The notes under the pieces were generated by a model. It was not told where the DNA came from. It worked only from the letters and a program-made list of their open reading frames with translations, and did no database searches. A program made the position numbers and the translations under genes. Of a DNA stretch of 64,000 nucleotides, positions 34,721-47,426 are shown piece by piece. This DNA comes from Eutypa lata (Eukaryota; Ascomycota; Sordariomycetes; Xylariales; Diatrypaceae): the NCBI GenBank assembly GCA_022661535.1, contig JAKULF010000007.1, forward strand, positions 3,596,001 to 3,660,000, in the 5' to 3' direction. How positions within the stretch are numbered: the first letter of the stretch is position 1; the number at the start of each line of letters is the position of its first letter.

Positions 34721-37700
34721 GTAGGTAATTGCGAGAGGACTATTTTTCGATGTCTTATATCAACCGCAGTTCCGTGCTAGAAATAATATGTAAAACTTCT
34801 AGATAAACAAAACCAATGGGAAAAGGGGACCCGGACGGACAACTCCGGTGTCACTAACTACATGATAGGCGTTCTATGCAATGGCTGGAAATACTATCTA
34901 GCTCTAGAGCCCAGAACTTGGCCGCCTTTCGCCAGCGCCGTTGACGTCGATCCCACCTCGGCTAGGACAAGCGAGCTGAGGAGACGCCTCTGCTTTGGAA
35001 TTGATCGAATTTCAGCTGTTAGAGAGCAGCAGATCGCTGCAAGAAAAAGCGAGTTAGGTTGATGGCGTTGCTTGCCGCGCATTAAATTCCCATTCACTAT
35101 ACTATGTAAGAACCGTGAATACGCTGGTACGTGAGGAGGCTTATGTAAACTGTTATTTGGAGATTACTACTACGCTTTAGTTATAAGACTGAATCTTACG
35201 TGTTTGATTAGTTGTTTGCATGTATTTATCAGCAAACACGCAAAGACGAACGTCAGATTTATGCTGGTCTATTTTCCTCTAGTTAACGGTCTAGACTCTA
35301 ACGTTAGAATAGTATATAGTTATGGCTATACATCGGGGCTTTAAGTCAGGGAGACGTCCCCTAAACGATGATGTTCCGATTGGCTCATCCCCCCCTTTTT
35401 TCTGGTAACAACAAACCCGAGGCAGAGTGCTATTACTTCCAATTTTCACCCGCCGTACTTATTAATACTTTGAAGTTCGTATCCCAATCTCGACGAGTTT
35501 GGGTGCATGCACTAGCATCTATGTATCCGTCCTTTATAGTGAGAAGAATGTTATCATGACGAAGGGTAAACTTCGAACATGATATCTCAGTATCAATAGA
35601 GTTTAATGCAAGACTAGATAGAAAGCGCCGGCATTTCCTAATTTGTAATCGTGGGAATGCTTAAACCAACCCCCAAAGCGCTGTGTTGTGAGCCTCTAAG
35701 CGGGGAACATTGAAGTGGCTGAAGCGCGTGCGTCATTGGAGGAACGGGCCTCACGCCATAAACAACGTTGATGTCGCATCGTGTACCCCCGGCGCTTCCT
35801 TGTCATGAAATCATAGGCACCACCAAAGAAGAATGTTCGAAAACCTTAAAATCTTCAGCGCAGGACACCAGCAGACCAGATATGCTAGATTTGAAGCAGA
35901 ATTAATACATATGTAGATATGTTCAGGGGGGGCACGGAAAGAGGAAAAGAGATTCATGACAGATCTGGTGTCCATGGTCGATCAGCAATCTAAAGTTATC
36001 TTTTCCAAGCGGTGGGAGTGATCGCCAGCCATCAGGAAACGCATTGAGACATCGGCACTCGCCCTTACGATGTCATCGACGATCTGGGTTAAACCTTTCC
36101 CGGGCCTGCTAGATTCGCTGATTGGATTAACTAGAACTGCTGCAGTAAATGTTTTGGCTGATACAGTTTGCTAGAAAAGGGGGATCGCACGGTGTGACAA
36201 CCTTCGATGCTGTCAAGGAAAGAATGACGTAACCCTTTGCCAATTTCGAAAATGGATCCCAACCACCATTTTCTTCTCCCTGAAATTTACGAGGATAAGA
36301 ACCCGCTGCTGATGAATCCTGAAACTACGTACTTGCCAGCTTGCTTGAACGTATTCCAGGAGGCGCAAAAGAAGACAATGTCACAAGATGGCAACTTGTT
36401 ATTCGTAAAAGGGTTAATTATGAAGGAACTCAAACCGAGTTGTTTTCTAGATTCCGTAGAAACAACTCTCGTGTCTCGTTTCTTGTTATTATGATCGTGC
36501 GAGTGCCGGGCTCGTTGTAATAGGCACGCCAGTACGCTAATCAAGTAGGACGCGACCGTCTTTTGGAGAGTAGACACGAACAGTGAATGACAGGGATGGA
36601 AAACTTCCATGAACGAGCAAGGTTTCTAATTCGACGGACCAAAACTTCATCTTGCCACCTCGCTTCTGGGAATCGAGCGGATCTCCTGCCGCTTCTCGCC
36701 TAGCGCCAATTAAAAAGACCGTTTACATACAGTACACACGGTGAGAGAATACGGTCATAACAAGAGCAGGAGAAGAGTTAGGCCCGATCGAGGATACTAC
36801 ATACTTACATACATACTACAAGCTGAGGCTCCTCCCTTTAGATAGCCTCGTTCTCACATGACTTGCCTAATAGCATTTTGGTTCCAGCGACTCTTTATTG
36901 AACAACCTGGTTAGAAGTCTATTGAAGACTTTGAATTAGACTTTACATAGAAGAGAGAAGTGATGGTTGTATCGTCTAGTGTCCAGAATATGTAACATAA
37001 TCTGCATGAGTACCTGGTTAGTAACCTTGGTAGTATATACACACCTACATACGTGTTGGCTTGCTACATATACATGTATACACAGACACATCAAGGTACC
37101 TTTATAGCTCCATAGAATTCTGGTAATGCGTAACAATCGCATCATCACTTCGATAGCAAAGTTTAAATGGGTGGATAGATAAGCAGATGGATAAGGTAAG
37201 TCAAAGTAGCTTTACTTAGTGGAAGACAAACCAGATAAATGATTAATATATCGTGAAGATGGATACTTTGCCTACGTAGCAGCAACGTGGAAACTGGAAA
37301 GACATCCATAGCTACTTACTTATGTGAACGGTCAAATAGAGGTGAACGAATGATGAAGCAAGGTACTTAAATATATATGTACCTAATGTATGGGGACTAG
37401 ATTATGTATGTATTCTGGTGTATCAACATGGAATATCAGTCAATCAGCCAGTACGAAAGCAATATTATTAATCTCTACCTAGTGGCTTAAATATCTGCTG
37501 TAGTGATAATAGCTAGAGAATTCAATGTCCGGTAACATGATAAACGATAGTAATAAGAAAAAAAAGTTCGGGATAACTACCCCGTAAAGGTCAAAACCCC
37601 ACGCACTGTAGATATACATACATAGGTAACTACATCCCTCACCTAATCTTTAGTTTCTTTCACCTGCCTTAGCGTGGGAAAATGGGTCAATGGGAATAAA

Positions 37701-38239
37701 AGACGACAAGGATACTTGACTGGGAGAAAAAGGTCTTATGGGTCTTATGTGGTACCTACCCGACGCCCCAAAGCGACTTTTGCTGGCTTGTCTTCTTGTT
37801 TCCCCGGGGGTTTTTGGCTCCTGCTGTGTGCCATTTTCTACCAAAAACCACCCCTTATGTCACTTCTTCCCTCATGACCTCATCGCAACAACTCACCACC
37901 TCTTTTTTTCCGAACCACTGCATCATAACGACTCGTAAAAAACAGAGAAAGGGGACACACAGAGCAACCACGGCCACATAGAGACACACCCCACGCAATA
38001 ATTCATTGTCTATTCATCACAGATACATCAATAGTTGCCACAAGCAAGGGCAACCTTCGTAATAATACACTCTAGTTTAGAGGTAGTTTGCGTTGCGCCT
38101 GCAAACTGCCTCCCCAAGACCAAGACCAGGCCCGAAAAAGACGAGTAAGACGAAGCTCGCCCATAGTTGGCCATCGTTACATCATATTCTTTCCCTAAAC
38201 TGCCCACACAATAAAACCAACTTCGTCACCTTCGTCATC
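34721..38239. other. 3.5-kb spacer and ATF1 promoter
   Basis: No gene seen. Open frames 35368-35559 and 36237-36494 lack support. The last 600 bases are pyrimidine-rich with C/A tracts, fitting a promoter and a long 5' leader for the bZIP gene. Confidence 0.45.
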
Positions 38240-40160
38240 ATGGCACCTTCGGAGCCTAAGCCTTCAGATAATTCATCGTCAGGTATGTTAACACACTGAT
38301 CCGTGTTCCGTTGTCATTGTGCCTGTCGGCCCGTACCGTACCTCTTTGTTGTTGCTGTTTCTGTTGAACCCCTGGATCATGCATGTCATCGTTGTCGGTG
38401 TAATCCGATCAAATGAATTAAACATTTCCAATGGATTAATTGATGGTTCTTCGGTTCATTGATTGATTAATCAACTGGATGCGACGGATCAGGGCCGGGG
38501 TGGGATAATGATAGCATGCATGCATGCCTACACGATTATACAACATACTCATCGTTGAAATTACAAACCACCGTGATAGAGACTATCGCTGACGATGATG
38601 CTTGGTATTTTTAGACAATGCAAACGGTGACAAGAAGACATCCGATGTCAAGTCCGAATCGAAGCCGAACGTTGAACCAGGTCAACCTTTAGCACCACCG
38701 CCTAAACCGGGTGAGGATTATTTCTCAAGTCAATTAAGTCTTGAGCCAAATCCATTTGAGCAGTCGTTTGGAACGGGAGGCACGGTAGAAACTCCTGGAG
38801 GTACCAAGCTACCCAGCGTGGCCGCTCTTACATCGCCGTCGTCGCTACTGCCAGGAAACGGAAACACACCATTTAATTGGGGAGGTGGCTCCCTTAGAAC
38901 TGGACCACTTAGCCCAGCTATGCTATCAGGTCCTGCGAATGATTATTTCGGTGACACGTCACATACATTGCGCAGTGGCTTTACACCGAATGAGAGTTCA
39001 CTTCGAACGGGTTTAACACCGGGAGGAAGTGGTTCTATGTTCCCAGCCCCGAGTCCTAATACACAGGCTATCTTTGCGCAGTTAGCTAGTGGCACTGCGA
39101 CACCTAGTACTCTTGATTTCCACCGAACCGCTATGAACGCAGCTGCAGCCAAAGCAAACCGCGATCAAAACACTAACCAGGTCGCCCCAACGTCGCAGCC
39201 ACAAGAAAACACCAACGGCGTTGCTATCAAGACCGAGACAAAGCCGGCCTCGGGTTTCGATCCCCACGACAACGACGCTGCGAACGGACTTTTCATGCTA
39301 GCCCAGGGCGCCCAAACCCGGAGTGGCACACAACCTCAGTATCCTGTCGGCGGTAACCAGCCTGTTCACGCTCATCCTGCTCCCGCCCCTGCAGCGCCCG
39401 CAGGTCAAACCAACACGTCGCCTCACATGAATGGCAACGGGAACTCCGCAGCACCAAATGAAGCAGGTGCGCGAGGAGACAGTGAAGCTCGCAGTGGTGC
39501 CTCAGTCGAGAGCGAGCCAGCTAAGCCGAGTGCAAAAGGCAGGGGTAAGAAAGGCGGTGCCTCTACTGCTGCTACGAACGGAAGACGGAAGGCTGAAGAT
39601 GCCCCCGCCGCGAAACAACCTGCTAGCAAGAAGACAAAGACAGCGCCCTCCCTTAGCGGTGCCGATGACCACACCTCAGACGAAGACGACGACGATGATG
39701 ATGATAAGCTTAATGGCGATGGACACTCTAAATCTAAGATGACAGACGAGGAAAAGCGAAAGAATTTCCTTGAACGAAATAGGTATAGTTTCTCTCGCCC
39801 GTTCCTTAGCGTTCTACTGTTACTAACATATCGTTCAGGGTTGCTGCTTTGAAGTGCCGTCAGCGCAAAAAGCAATGGCTAGCTAACCTGCAAAGCAAGG
39901 TGGAGCTATTTAGTAGTGAAAATGACGCTTTAACAGCGCAGATCTCACAGCTTCGGGAGGAAGTAGTTAACCTTAAAACGCTCTTGCTTGCCCACAAGGA
40001 TTGCCCGGTTACCCAACAACAGGGTCTGCACGGAGCTTTTATGCAACAGGCTATGGAGACGTATAACCCTCAGATGAACCCTTATGGGATGGCGGCAGGC
40101 ATGCCTAACCAACCTGTGATGGCGGGCCCAGGGCAAGGGGTGCAAAGACGCTTCTCATAG
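38240..40160 (+). CDS. ATF1: ATF/CREB-type bZIP stress transcription factor (Atf1/AtfA)
   Basis: Nuclear activator working downstream of the Hog1/Sty1 stress MAP kinase, controlling oxidative and osmotic stress responses, conidial tolerance and often virulence. Three exons, 38240-38282, 38615-39782 and 39839-40160, give 510 residues. The N-terminal half has several SP/TP sites (SLEPNPFEQSFG, LRTGPLSPAM, TPGGSGSMFPAPSPNT). FDPHDNDAANGLFMLAQ lies in the Aft1-type central region. An acidic stretch (DEDDDDDDDK) precedes the basic region KNFLERNRVAALKCRQRKKQ (about residues 396-415) and a leucine zipper with VELFSSENDALTAQISQLRE. The last intron interrupts the basic region between Asn and Arg. The first exon codes only 14 residues. 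Confidence 0.92.
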
Positions 40161-42415
40161 GATGAGGACGGCTTCCCCTCCGAGATGGCTTTGGATGATA
40201 GCCCGGAAAACACCGTCGAATAATGACGGCGGAGAAGAAAAGAAACTGGGATTACGGATAGTAAAAGATTTTCTGTCGAATATTGGGGGCTACTACTAGT
40301 CGACCGCCCGTCACGACAAGGCTGGTTTTCGACATAAGGAGGACGTGTGACGAGTTTTATCGAACGTTGCTTCATGAGGTGTAAAGAGCTCTACCTCCCA
40401 ACACCTAAGTGGGTGTTCTTTACTTCTTTGGTCTTACATATTGTATTAACATGAACATTACGAGACCTCAACGGGCATGGAGTTTGGGACCATGCTGTCA
40501 AGCGACGTATTACCGCCATAGGGAGGCAGGTTGCAAGAGGGATGGCGTTCATCCCTCTCTATATCGCTATCTATCCCCCTTGTACGTAACTGGGCCGGGC
40601 ATACATCAAAATCGGTGTTGGGGATAGTTGATATTCAAGTGGCTTTTGTTTGGCGGCGTTGAGGTTTTGTTGAGATAAGAGGAGACTAGTATACACATCA
40701 TCATCGGGTCTCATGGCTGGCAGTTGCGCCATCACTTCTTCACAGAGGATATATTAGGGTAGCCCGTACACGGCAGGCTACCACCAGCTTGTGTGGGGGG
40801 AACACATGTTATTACGTTTGAAGATTTACGAACGCGGCATAATTTTTAACTTAAGTTTAAAAAGAATATCCATGTGCGTTCTCGAGTGATTCGACCCTTC
40901 TGTGCCTCTGTGACTAGTCTTCTATCCTGTTACTAACTAGTACTCAAGTGCATGTAGGGGTATCAAATCAAGTCTATCGTTAATCTTGCGAGCAAACCTT
41001 GTGCGAGAAACAAGTCAAGACATTAGTTGAGGTATTAGCTGTTGTTAGTACCCTGTGATATCCGAATATAGCTTTGATAATGAGTGTGCCTTATGCACCA
41101 GTTAGTTTAATGGAATCGAACATAACTACGGATGTGCGCTAAGTATATGTAGATAGTCTACCGAGCCACTCGGGTCCCGTTGGAAGGAAGCGTGTCTCGT
41201 TCTTTATCAAGACAAGAGACCGTGGAAGGTTTTTTTACAAGTATATTGAGCATCTTCGTTTTCCTTATGTGTAAGTATTTTTGACCTGTCCGTTAGCTTG
41301 ATCAAGTATTAGCGGTTTTAATTAAGCCCGGTGTCTCTACGATGTTCTACGTCTTCGTTCTTAAAGCGGTCTCATCACCAGAGCTACATCATGAGGCATA
41401 AGGCTTATTATACAGATAAGGAGACCATCTGTCTTAACTAGCATATGTGTAAAACAACATATGTGTAGTGGACTTGGAGCACAACCACTAGTTAAGTATG
41501 TTGGAAGTCCTTGAGAGAGGCTGAATATAGTATATAGAGTCGTCGGCGACAGACATATGCATGTCCCACATCTAACAGCCGGGCCCACCAACATGACCTT
41601 AGCAACATTATCCAGCTTTTTGGACTGAAGTTACATAGATGATGTTATGGATTAGCTTTCCGAAAGGTAGGAGGTTAGATGGATTGTATCTACCCGCAAG
41701 TAGATTAGCCAGGTATTCTATGATAAGCCATCACAGCCACATTTGTTGACGTTGGCCACACATCTCTCGTGCATCCACTCCGTTGGTGTTACCATATTGT
41801 GATAATATATCGGTAAGTAAAAGTTTTACTGAAATTCTATGTATATTTACTAAGAGCCATGAAAGATGTATATAAAGGTTTAATTCCACGTGATCATAAA
41901 ATCTAGTATTATCTTTAATCTCACAACGCTCAATCATGAAGCCACAGCGGATTGCTAGTCTAAATGGTGGGTGCTGGCTTGGCGTTTGTGTAGGTGGGGC
42001 GTCCACTGAGGGTAGGTACTTTGAGCACTTGACAATGTAAACAGAAGGAAAGTGTATTTCGCGCCTCACCTGCTATGACCCCGGCACCCTCTAGCTCAAC
42101 CAACTTCGACCAAGACCAAAAAAAGGGACAACAACATCAATATCCTCGACGACAAAACGACGGCACTGCGAATGAATATCAAAAACTAATTGACCGAATT
42201 ATTCGAATTGACCGATGCAGGATTAACGGATTGACGCGCTTCCACCTGCCTTGATGACATATTTGCATTTGCGCGCGCTGTTGTAGTTGGTGGTTTTGGT
42301 CACGACTCGCGCCCATCTCTACAGCTGCTACGAGGCTGAACCCAAATTACTTCAATTGCATTATCTCGACAATATACATATCCATCTTCATGCGCTTTCA
42401 ACGAACCCAGCGTCC
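40161..42415. other. spacer, ATF1 3' region and DSN1 promoter
   Basis: No gene seen. The open frames at 41361-41594 and 41731-42069 (minus) have no family match. The sequence directly behind the ATF1 stop stays open for 20 codons. Confidence 0.45.
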
Positions 42416-44243
42416 ATGACTACTCTCGTGCAGACTCGTCAGCCGCTACAAGTCCTGAGCATGAGCAACCAGCCCAAGCGTCGCAGGAGCGAGCGTATCG
42501 CCTGTAGGTTTACCGGAGGAGAGGAGAGGAGAGATATCTCACGTTTGCCCTCGTTGAACCAAGGAAAACGCGTGTTTGGATTATCTTTACTGACATCTCA
42601 TGTATTTGGGGCAGCATACGATGAAAGCGACGACGACTTTCACTTTACACGAAAGTCTAAGAAGATAAAAACAGTGCAGCCAGAACCAATACCAGAGGAT
42701 GAACCCGCGCCAGCCCCTGCACCTGCACCTGCACCTGCACCAAAATCTAGGAAAACAGCTGCTGCACCGGCACCTAGGAAAACCAGGTCGAAACAAAGCA
42801 AGGAACCCGAGGCACCACCACAACCACCTCCCAAGAGAACCTCGAAACGGAAATCAAGTCAGTTATCTGCCGAAGATGAATCATCGCCGCCCCCGCCGCC
42901 ACAGCCAGCCCAAAGGACAACGCGACGCAAAGCACGTGTATCAGTAGAGAGGACAGAGAAGGAGCAACCGAAAACTACGAATGGCGCTTCAACGAGGGGC
43001 CGTAGGAAGCAAGTTCCCGCGGCACCCGAACCAGAACCAGAGCCAGAGCCAGAGCCAGAACTAGAGGCAGATGCGATAGCGGAAGTTGAGGCGGAGGAGC
43101 AGGCTGCACAATCAACACCAATGGATATAGATAAGGCGAAAGGCCCGGACAATAGCTCGAATTCTAAGAAGATCGCGCTTCCGTTTAGCGACACGCCAAT
43201 AATAAACCGTAACAAGGAAATGCGGAAAAAGACCGGTAGCCGTCGAAGTAGTCTGGGGATGCGCGGGAGGAGGGCAAGCTCGCTCATCGATAGCGGCCAC
43301 AGCGCGATACCGCACCGAGAGGTTGACTCGGCCGAGTTTTACAAGCACATCGAGGCAGACGGGCCCAGCGAACCGCGGCGGATGAAGCAACTCATGACGT
43401 GGTGCGGCGAACGGGCATTAGCGAAGAAGCCAAAGTTGGGATCCATGAATTCTAACGCGATTTTGGGAGGTAAGGAGAACCTCTCTCAACGGAGGAGATT
43501 ACGTCGATTGCTAACTTTCATGTCACAGCTCGAGCGATTCAAGACCAGCTACTGAAAGACTTCTCTTCGAAGTCGGAGTTTTCGGACTGGTTCTCGCGTG
43601 AGGATGTTCCGAGACCACCGGCTATAGTGAAGCCCAACCCGCGGAATATAGAACACGATGAGAAGATTGTCCGGTTAGAGGAGAGGATAAAACGGTTAGT
43701 TTTCACGAGATCTTTATATTTGCGTGTGTTATAGCATATTGACATATTGCGCGCAGGTTAAAAGCGGAGAAGAGGAAATGGCATTCCTTAAAGAACCAAA
43801 TACCACCAGAATTACCACCGCTCTTCCCCCCGGTCCCGGAAAAGGATTCATCCTCATCATCATCCTCATCAAGAGCCCGGCAACGGCAGTTACAACAGCA
43901 GTTACCAGACCAGTCGCTACTCGACGCCGAGGAAGCAAAGATGCTAGAGTTCATCACGGAGTCCACGGGGGCGCTATCGCTACTGAGACCGCAGACGCAA
44001 GCCCGGCTGCAGGGCCTCCAGTCGTCCCTCGAGTTCAAGGTCGACCGCCTCGCCGACGGCGTCCACAAGGTCGAGCAGCGCATGGCGGTGGCGGACCGGC
44101 AGGCGGACCAGGTGCTGGCCCTGAGTGCGGAGCGGCTGAGGGAGCGCGACGAGCGCGAGAGGGCCGGCGCCGGGACCCGGGATATGCCCGTCATGGAGGT
44201 GCTGCGGAGCTTAGGGCGGATATTGCCGGATGGTGGAGGGTGA
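42416..44243 (+). CDS. DSN1: kinetochore Mis12-complex subunit Dsn1/Mis13
   Basis: Subunit of the MIND/Mis12 complex, which joins inner-kinetochore CENP-C to the Ndc80 complex. Four exons, 42416-42503, 42615-43469, 43529-43694 and 43757-44243, all junctions in frame, give 531 residues. The N-terminal half is disordered and basic, with PAPAPAPAPAPAP and EPEPEPEPEPE repeats. The MIS13/Dsn1 domain starts at about residue 280 with SAEFYKHIEADGPSEPRRMK and QLMTWCGERAL, continues with IQDQLLKDFSSKSEFSDWFS, and ends in helical, coiled-coil-like segments (SLEFKVDRLADGVHKVEQRM). I chose the ATG at 42416 (MTTLVQTRQPLQVLSM); an in-frame ATG at 42461 is an alternative. The first intron is open in frame. 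Confidence 0.88.
42504..42614 (+). other. 111-nt stop-free intron of DSN1
   Basis: GTAGGT donor, TTTACTGAC branch-like site and GGGCAG acceptor. The length is a multiple of three and there is no stop in the reading frame, so retention would add 37 residues. Confidence 0.7.
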
Positions 44244-45561
44244 GGGTGAGAGGACAAACTAGGAGGAAGTGAGAATTAAAGAAAGCAAGAAGAAAGAAAG
44301 AAATGATGGGAATACAGAGGGGGTTCCATCTCTTTTTCTTCCCTCCCTTTCTGTGCGAATTGCAAATAAGGCAGGCAGGCAGGCGGGCAGGCATATCAGA
44401 AAGGACGGGACAGGACAGGACAGGATAGGATAGAAATGCCCCCCTTTGCTGCCCCTTCCACATCACCAAGCAAGCAAGCTAGCCGGAAGCAAAGGCGCAG
44501 GCGAATGCCACACACACAGAGAGAGAGAGAAAGCCTTACGTATGTATAATACATACGTGTATGCGTGATTATGATTGAATGGACATAATGGATTTTTTTC
44601 TTCACTGCTGCTTTTTATGTTTGTTTGTTTCCTTGTTTGTTTCCTTTTCTTTCCCCCCTCAAGAGATACCACTGCGAGTCCTGTCGTTTTTAAAGAAGAA
44701 AACTTGGTTGGGATAGGCAGGGGGAGGGCATGGAAGGAAGGAAATGGGGAAGGAAAGGAAGGGAAGGGAAGTGTGGCGTTAGATTGGGCTCACAAGTACA
44801 TACTTGAGTAGGTTCATACATAGGTGCTTGATTGTTTTGTTTGGCTTGGTTATCTAAGCTGGATTTCGAATACTTTCTGGTTTGTATATATTGTGATTCT
44901 ATCACCGTGAATGCTGCTGCTGCTGCTAGGATGCTGCGTTGAATGTTCATTCTTCGTTGGGTGAGAGATGACGGGTATATCGATATGTATATGTAGACAT
45001 TGTAGGAAAGAGAAAAGACAAACTTGACTTGATGATTGGCCTACACATGTTCGTTAAGATCTTAAAATGGCTTCGATTCATGTCTGAGATGTAGGGGAGA
45101 GAGACTGGCATGTCCGAGCGCGTGGACGTATATGTAGATATAGTTCCGAGGATGTGTTGAGCACACGAGCTTCCATTAGGGACAAGATATTTTGGGGTTG
45201 GGGGTCCTGCAGTAGGACGTGAATGCGATTTGACTGTTGAAGACAAGGAACAGTGTCATCTTATTCCTTCTCTCTTCCGCTCCGTATCTCATTTGTACAT
45301 TCAAGGTTAATAAATATATATAGTTCATACCTCCCCTCTCTGTCCCTACTTTCCTCGATTGCTTTTCCATTCCATTTGTATTGTGAGTAATAACACGTAC
45401 AGGAAGTCTCTCACCCCATCGTACATATATATACACGCGCGTGCGTACAAGAGCAGATAGACGGACGGACACACCTATCCCCCCCCCCTTACTTGATTCC
45501 AGTATTCCCTTCCCTTTCTCCTTTAGCAGAAATATATAGAATGCATAGATTGATGGACGGA
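44244..45561. other. convergent 3' region, DSN1 / SDHAF2
   Basis: 3' UTRs of both genes. It holds microsatellites: GGCA at 44370-44390, GGACA/GGATA at 44407-44432, AG at 44516-44530, and TTTG/TTCC near 44617-44655. No gene seen. Confidence 0.5.
44407..44432. repeat. pentanucleotide repeat GGACA / GGATA
   Basis: Five head-to-tail five-base units, the last ones changed from GGACA to GGATA. Confidence 0.7.
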
Positions 45562-45828
45562 TCAGTGCTTCAGCGCCGGCATGAACGCCATCCCGCCCCT
45601 CTTCCCCGCCTGCTGCCTCACATGTTCCCTCAGCAGCCTCAGGACCTCGCTATCGCGCCACCTAGCCGGGACAGGTCGGTACGCCGGCTTGAAAGTACCC
45701 ACGGTCTGGGCCCACTCGCCCGAGCCGGCATTATTGTAGGGTTCCGTTTTTTGCGTCCCGTCTTCTGCACCTGCACTTGCTCCCATCGTCTCCGCCTCTA
45801 TCGCATCACTCGTCGTTGTCGTAGTAGA

Positions 45829-45862
<34 letters not shown>

Positions 45863-46524
45863 CCAGAATCAATGCTCGAAGCCGCCGCAATGGCGGCCTC
45901 GGCGCCGCTCCCGTAATCGGGATCGCTGGTCGTGGTGGCGGAGAACGGCGTCGCCGCCGCCGACGACGCCGTCGTCGACGGCGGGTCCTGCGTCGCCCAG
46001 TAGTAGATGTCCCAGTCGTTCTCGTCGAGGAAGAGGTCCAGCTGCGCCATCTGCGCCCGCGTCATGCGCGGGAGGTACGTCTCGGCGAAGGTCGAGAGGA
46101 GGAGATCCGATTCTAGGGTTCCGCGCTTGCGGCTTTGGTCTATTTTCAATTTTGGAGGTTAGCGGGGTGGGCTCACATCAACCAACGTGGATAGAAATAG
46201 AGAGAAAAAATATGAGAGAGAGGGAGGGAAAGGAAGGGAAAGGAAGGGAAAGGAAAACGTACAGGTCAGTCGTGCTCGCATTGTCTTGTCGTCCTCGCCT
46301 ACTCGTCGCATTGGCTCGACGCGGAATTTGGCACCCTCGAGCTCCCCGACGCCCATCTCTCCCGCGTTGTTCCCTTCCGGCGGCACGACGCGCAGTGTAG
46401 CGGGCGTGGAGCTGAGCGGTCGGATAATGGAGGTAGTTGTTATAACGGCGGCAACATTGCGAGAAGATAGCGCTGCTAGGCGACGCGCCGGGCGCATGAA
46501 GCGTGTTACCGTTGATACTGCCAT
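45562..46524 (-). CDS. SDH5: succinate dehydrogenase assembly factor 2 (SDHAF2 / Sdh5), mitochondrial
   Basis: Matrix chaperone needed to attach FAD covalently to the succinate dehydrogenase flavoprotein. Two exons, 46263-46524 and 45562-46139, give 279 residues. The N-terminus ([20 protein letters not shown]) is a clear mitochondrial presequence. The family core runs across the splice joint: [20 protein letters not shown], then [19 protein letters not shown] and [20 protein letters not shown]. It is longer than usual because of a low-complexity insert of about 70 residues (Ala-rich, then ten Thr, Ser, five Thr) before the C-terminal [17 protein letters not shown]. The intron is purine-rich on the plus strand, giving a long pyrimidine tract in the transcript. 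Confidence 0.92.
45819..45862. repeat. GTA trinucleotide repeat inside SDHAF2
   Basis: GTA/GTC units on the plus strand encode the Thr run of SDHAF2, interrupted by AGAAGAA, which encodes the two Ser residues. Confidence 0.8.
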
Positions 46525-47415
46525 TGTGTCGGTTGTGTGTGTGATATAGGTAAGTTTAGCGTTTCCCCCAATTTGACCTCTTTACGACGGATGAAATTGG
46601 GTTCTTCAGTAGACGTCTGCCGAAAGAGAGCAAGTGAGTGGATTACAGATGAAAGACAATGAAGCTCTAATTAGGCGGGAAAATGCTTATTTCGCCAATT
46701 AGTTCTGGTCGTTGACGTAGGTTCGGTGTCATTCACCGGAAGCTGTATTGTACTGACTGACTGACAAAGCTTTGCGGGAGAAAGAGGGACCCCCGGAATT
46801 TCACATGGGAAGGTACCGAGCTCCGATTCGGCATTTTTTAATGTTGCTACTTCCCCGTTACAGCTCCGGTTGTCCGGGAATCCAGCGTGTACACGAGAAT
46901 GGATTACTTGTCATTATTCTGATGTTCTTATCGAAACCAATTGGCTTATGTTGTTTTTGAAATTGAAGCAAATACAGATGCAGATTCTACTCGAGTTGCC
47001 ATGATACACATGGGAAGTCAATGAAGCTTGGAATATAGTTGGATAGAGATCACTCGAGACTTGAGGATGACAATCCAAAACAGCCCCCCTTCGTTCCCAT
47101 TTTTAGTTTGACGCCGTACTATATGTAGCAACACAGAATCTACGTCAAAGATACTACACGTACAATCCATACACTGAGCAATCATCTCCATGTAGAGCTC
47201 CGTCGCCTTCTATCACGCATATGCTACTCGAGGACATCATCGCCCTAAGTTCTTCACAATACCAACAGGCAGCTGCATAGACCACTGTGTAAGAGATGAC
47301 AGCGCATTCCATGCATCCCTCCATTTGCTTTCTTCCGTCCATCCATCCATCTACCCACCCAATCCAGAGGGATTATCATCAAATCTCGAATCTTCTTAGA
47401 CCAGATCAGATCAGA
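46525..47415. other. spacer between SDHAF2 promoter and ERV25 3' end
   Basis: No gene seen. The minus-strand frame at 47154-47342 lacks protein character. Confidence 0.5.
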
Positions 47416-47426
47416 TCAGATCAGAT
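47402..47426. repeat. five tandem CAGAT units across the ERV25 stop codon
   Basis: Five head-to-tail copies of CAGAT. The ERV25 stop codon (47416-47418) lies in the middle of the run, so the last codons and the start of the 3' UTR are made of the same repeat. Confidence 0.85.

Noticed and set aside
45493..46116. 207-residue Arg/Ser-rich plus-strand frame
   Set aside because: Antisense of SDHAF2, including its trinucleotide repeat.
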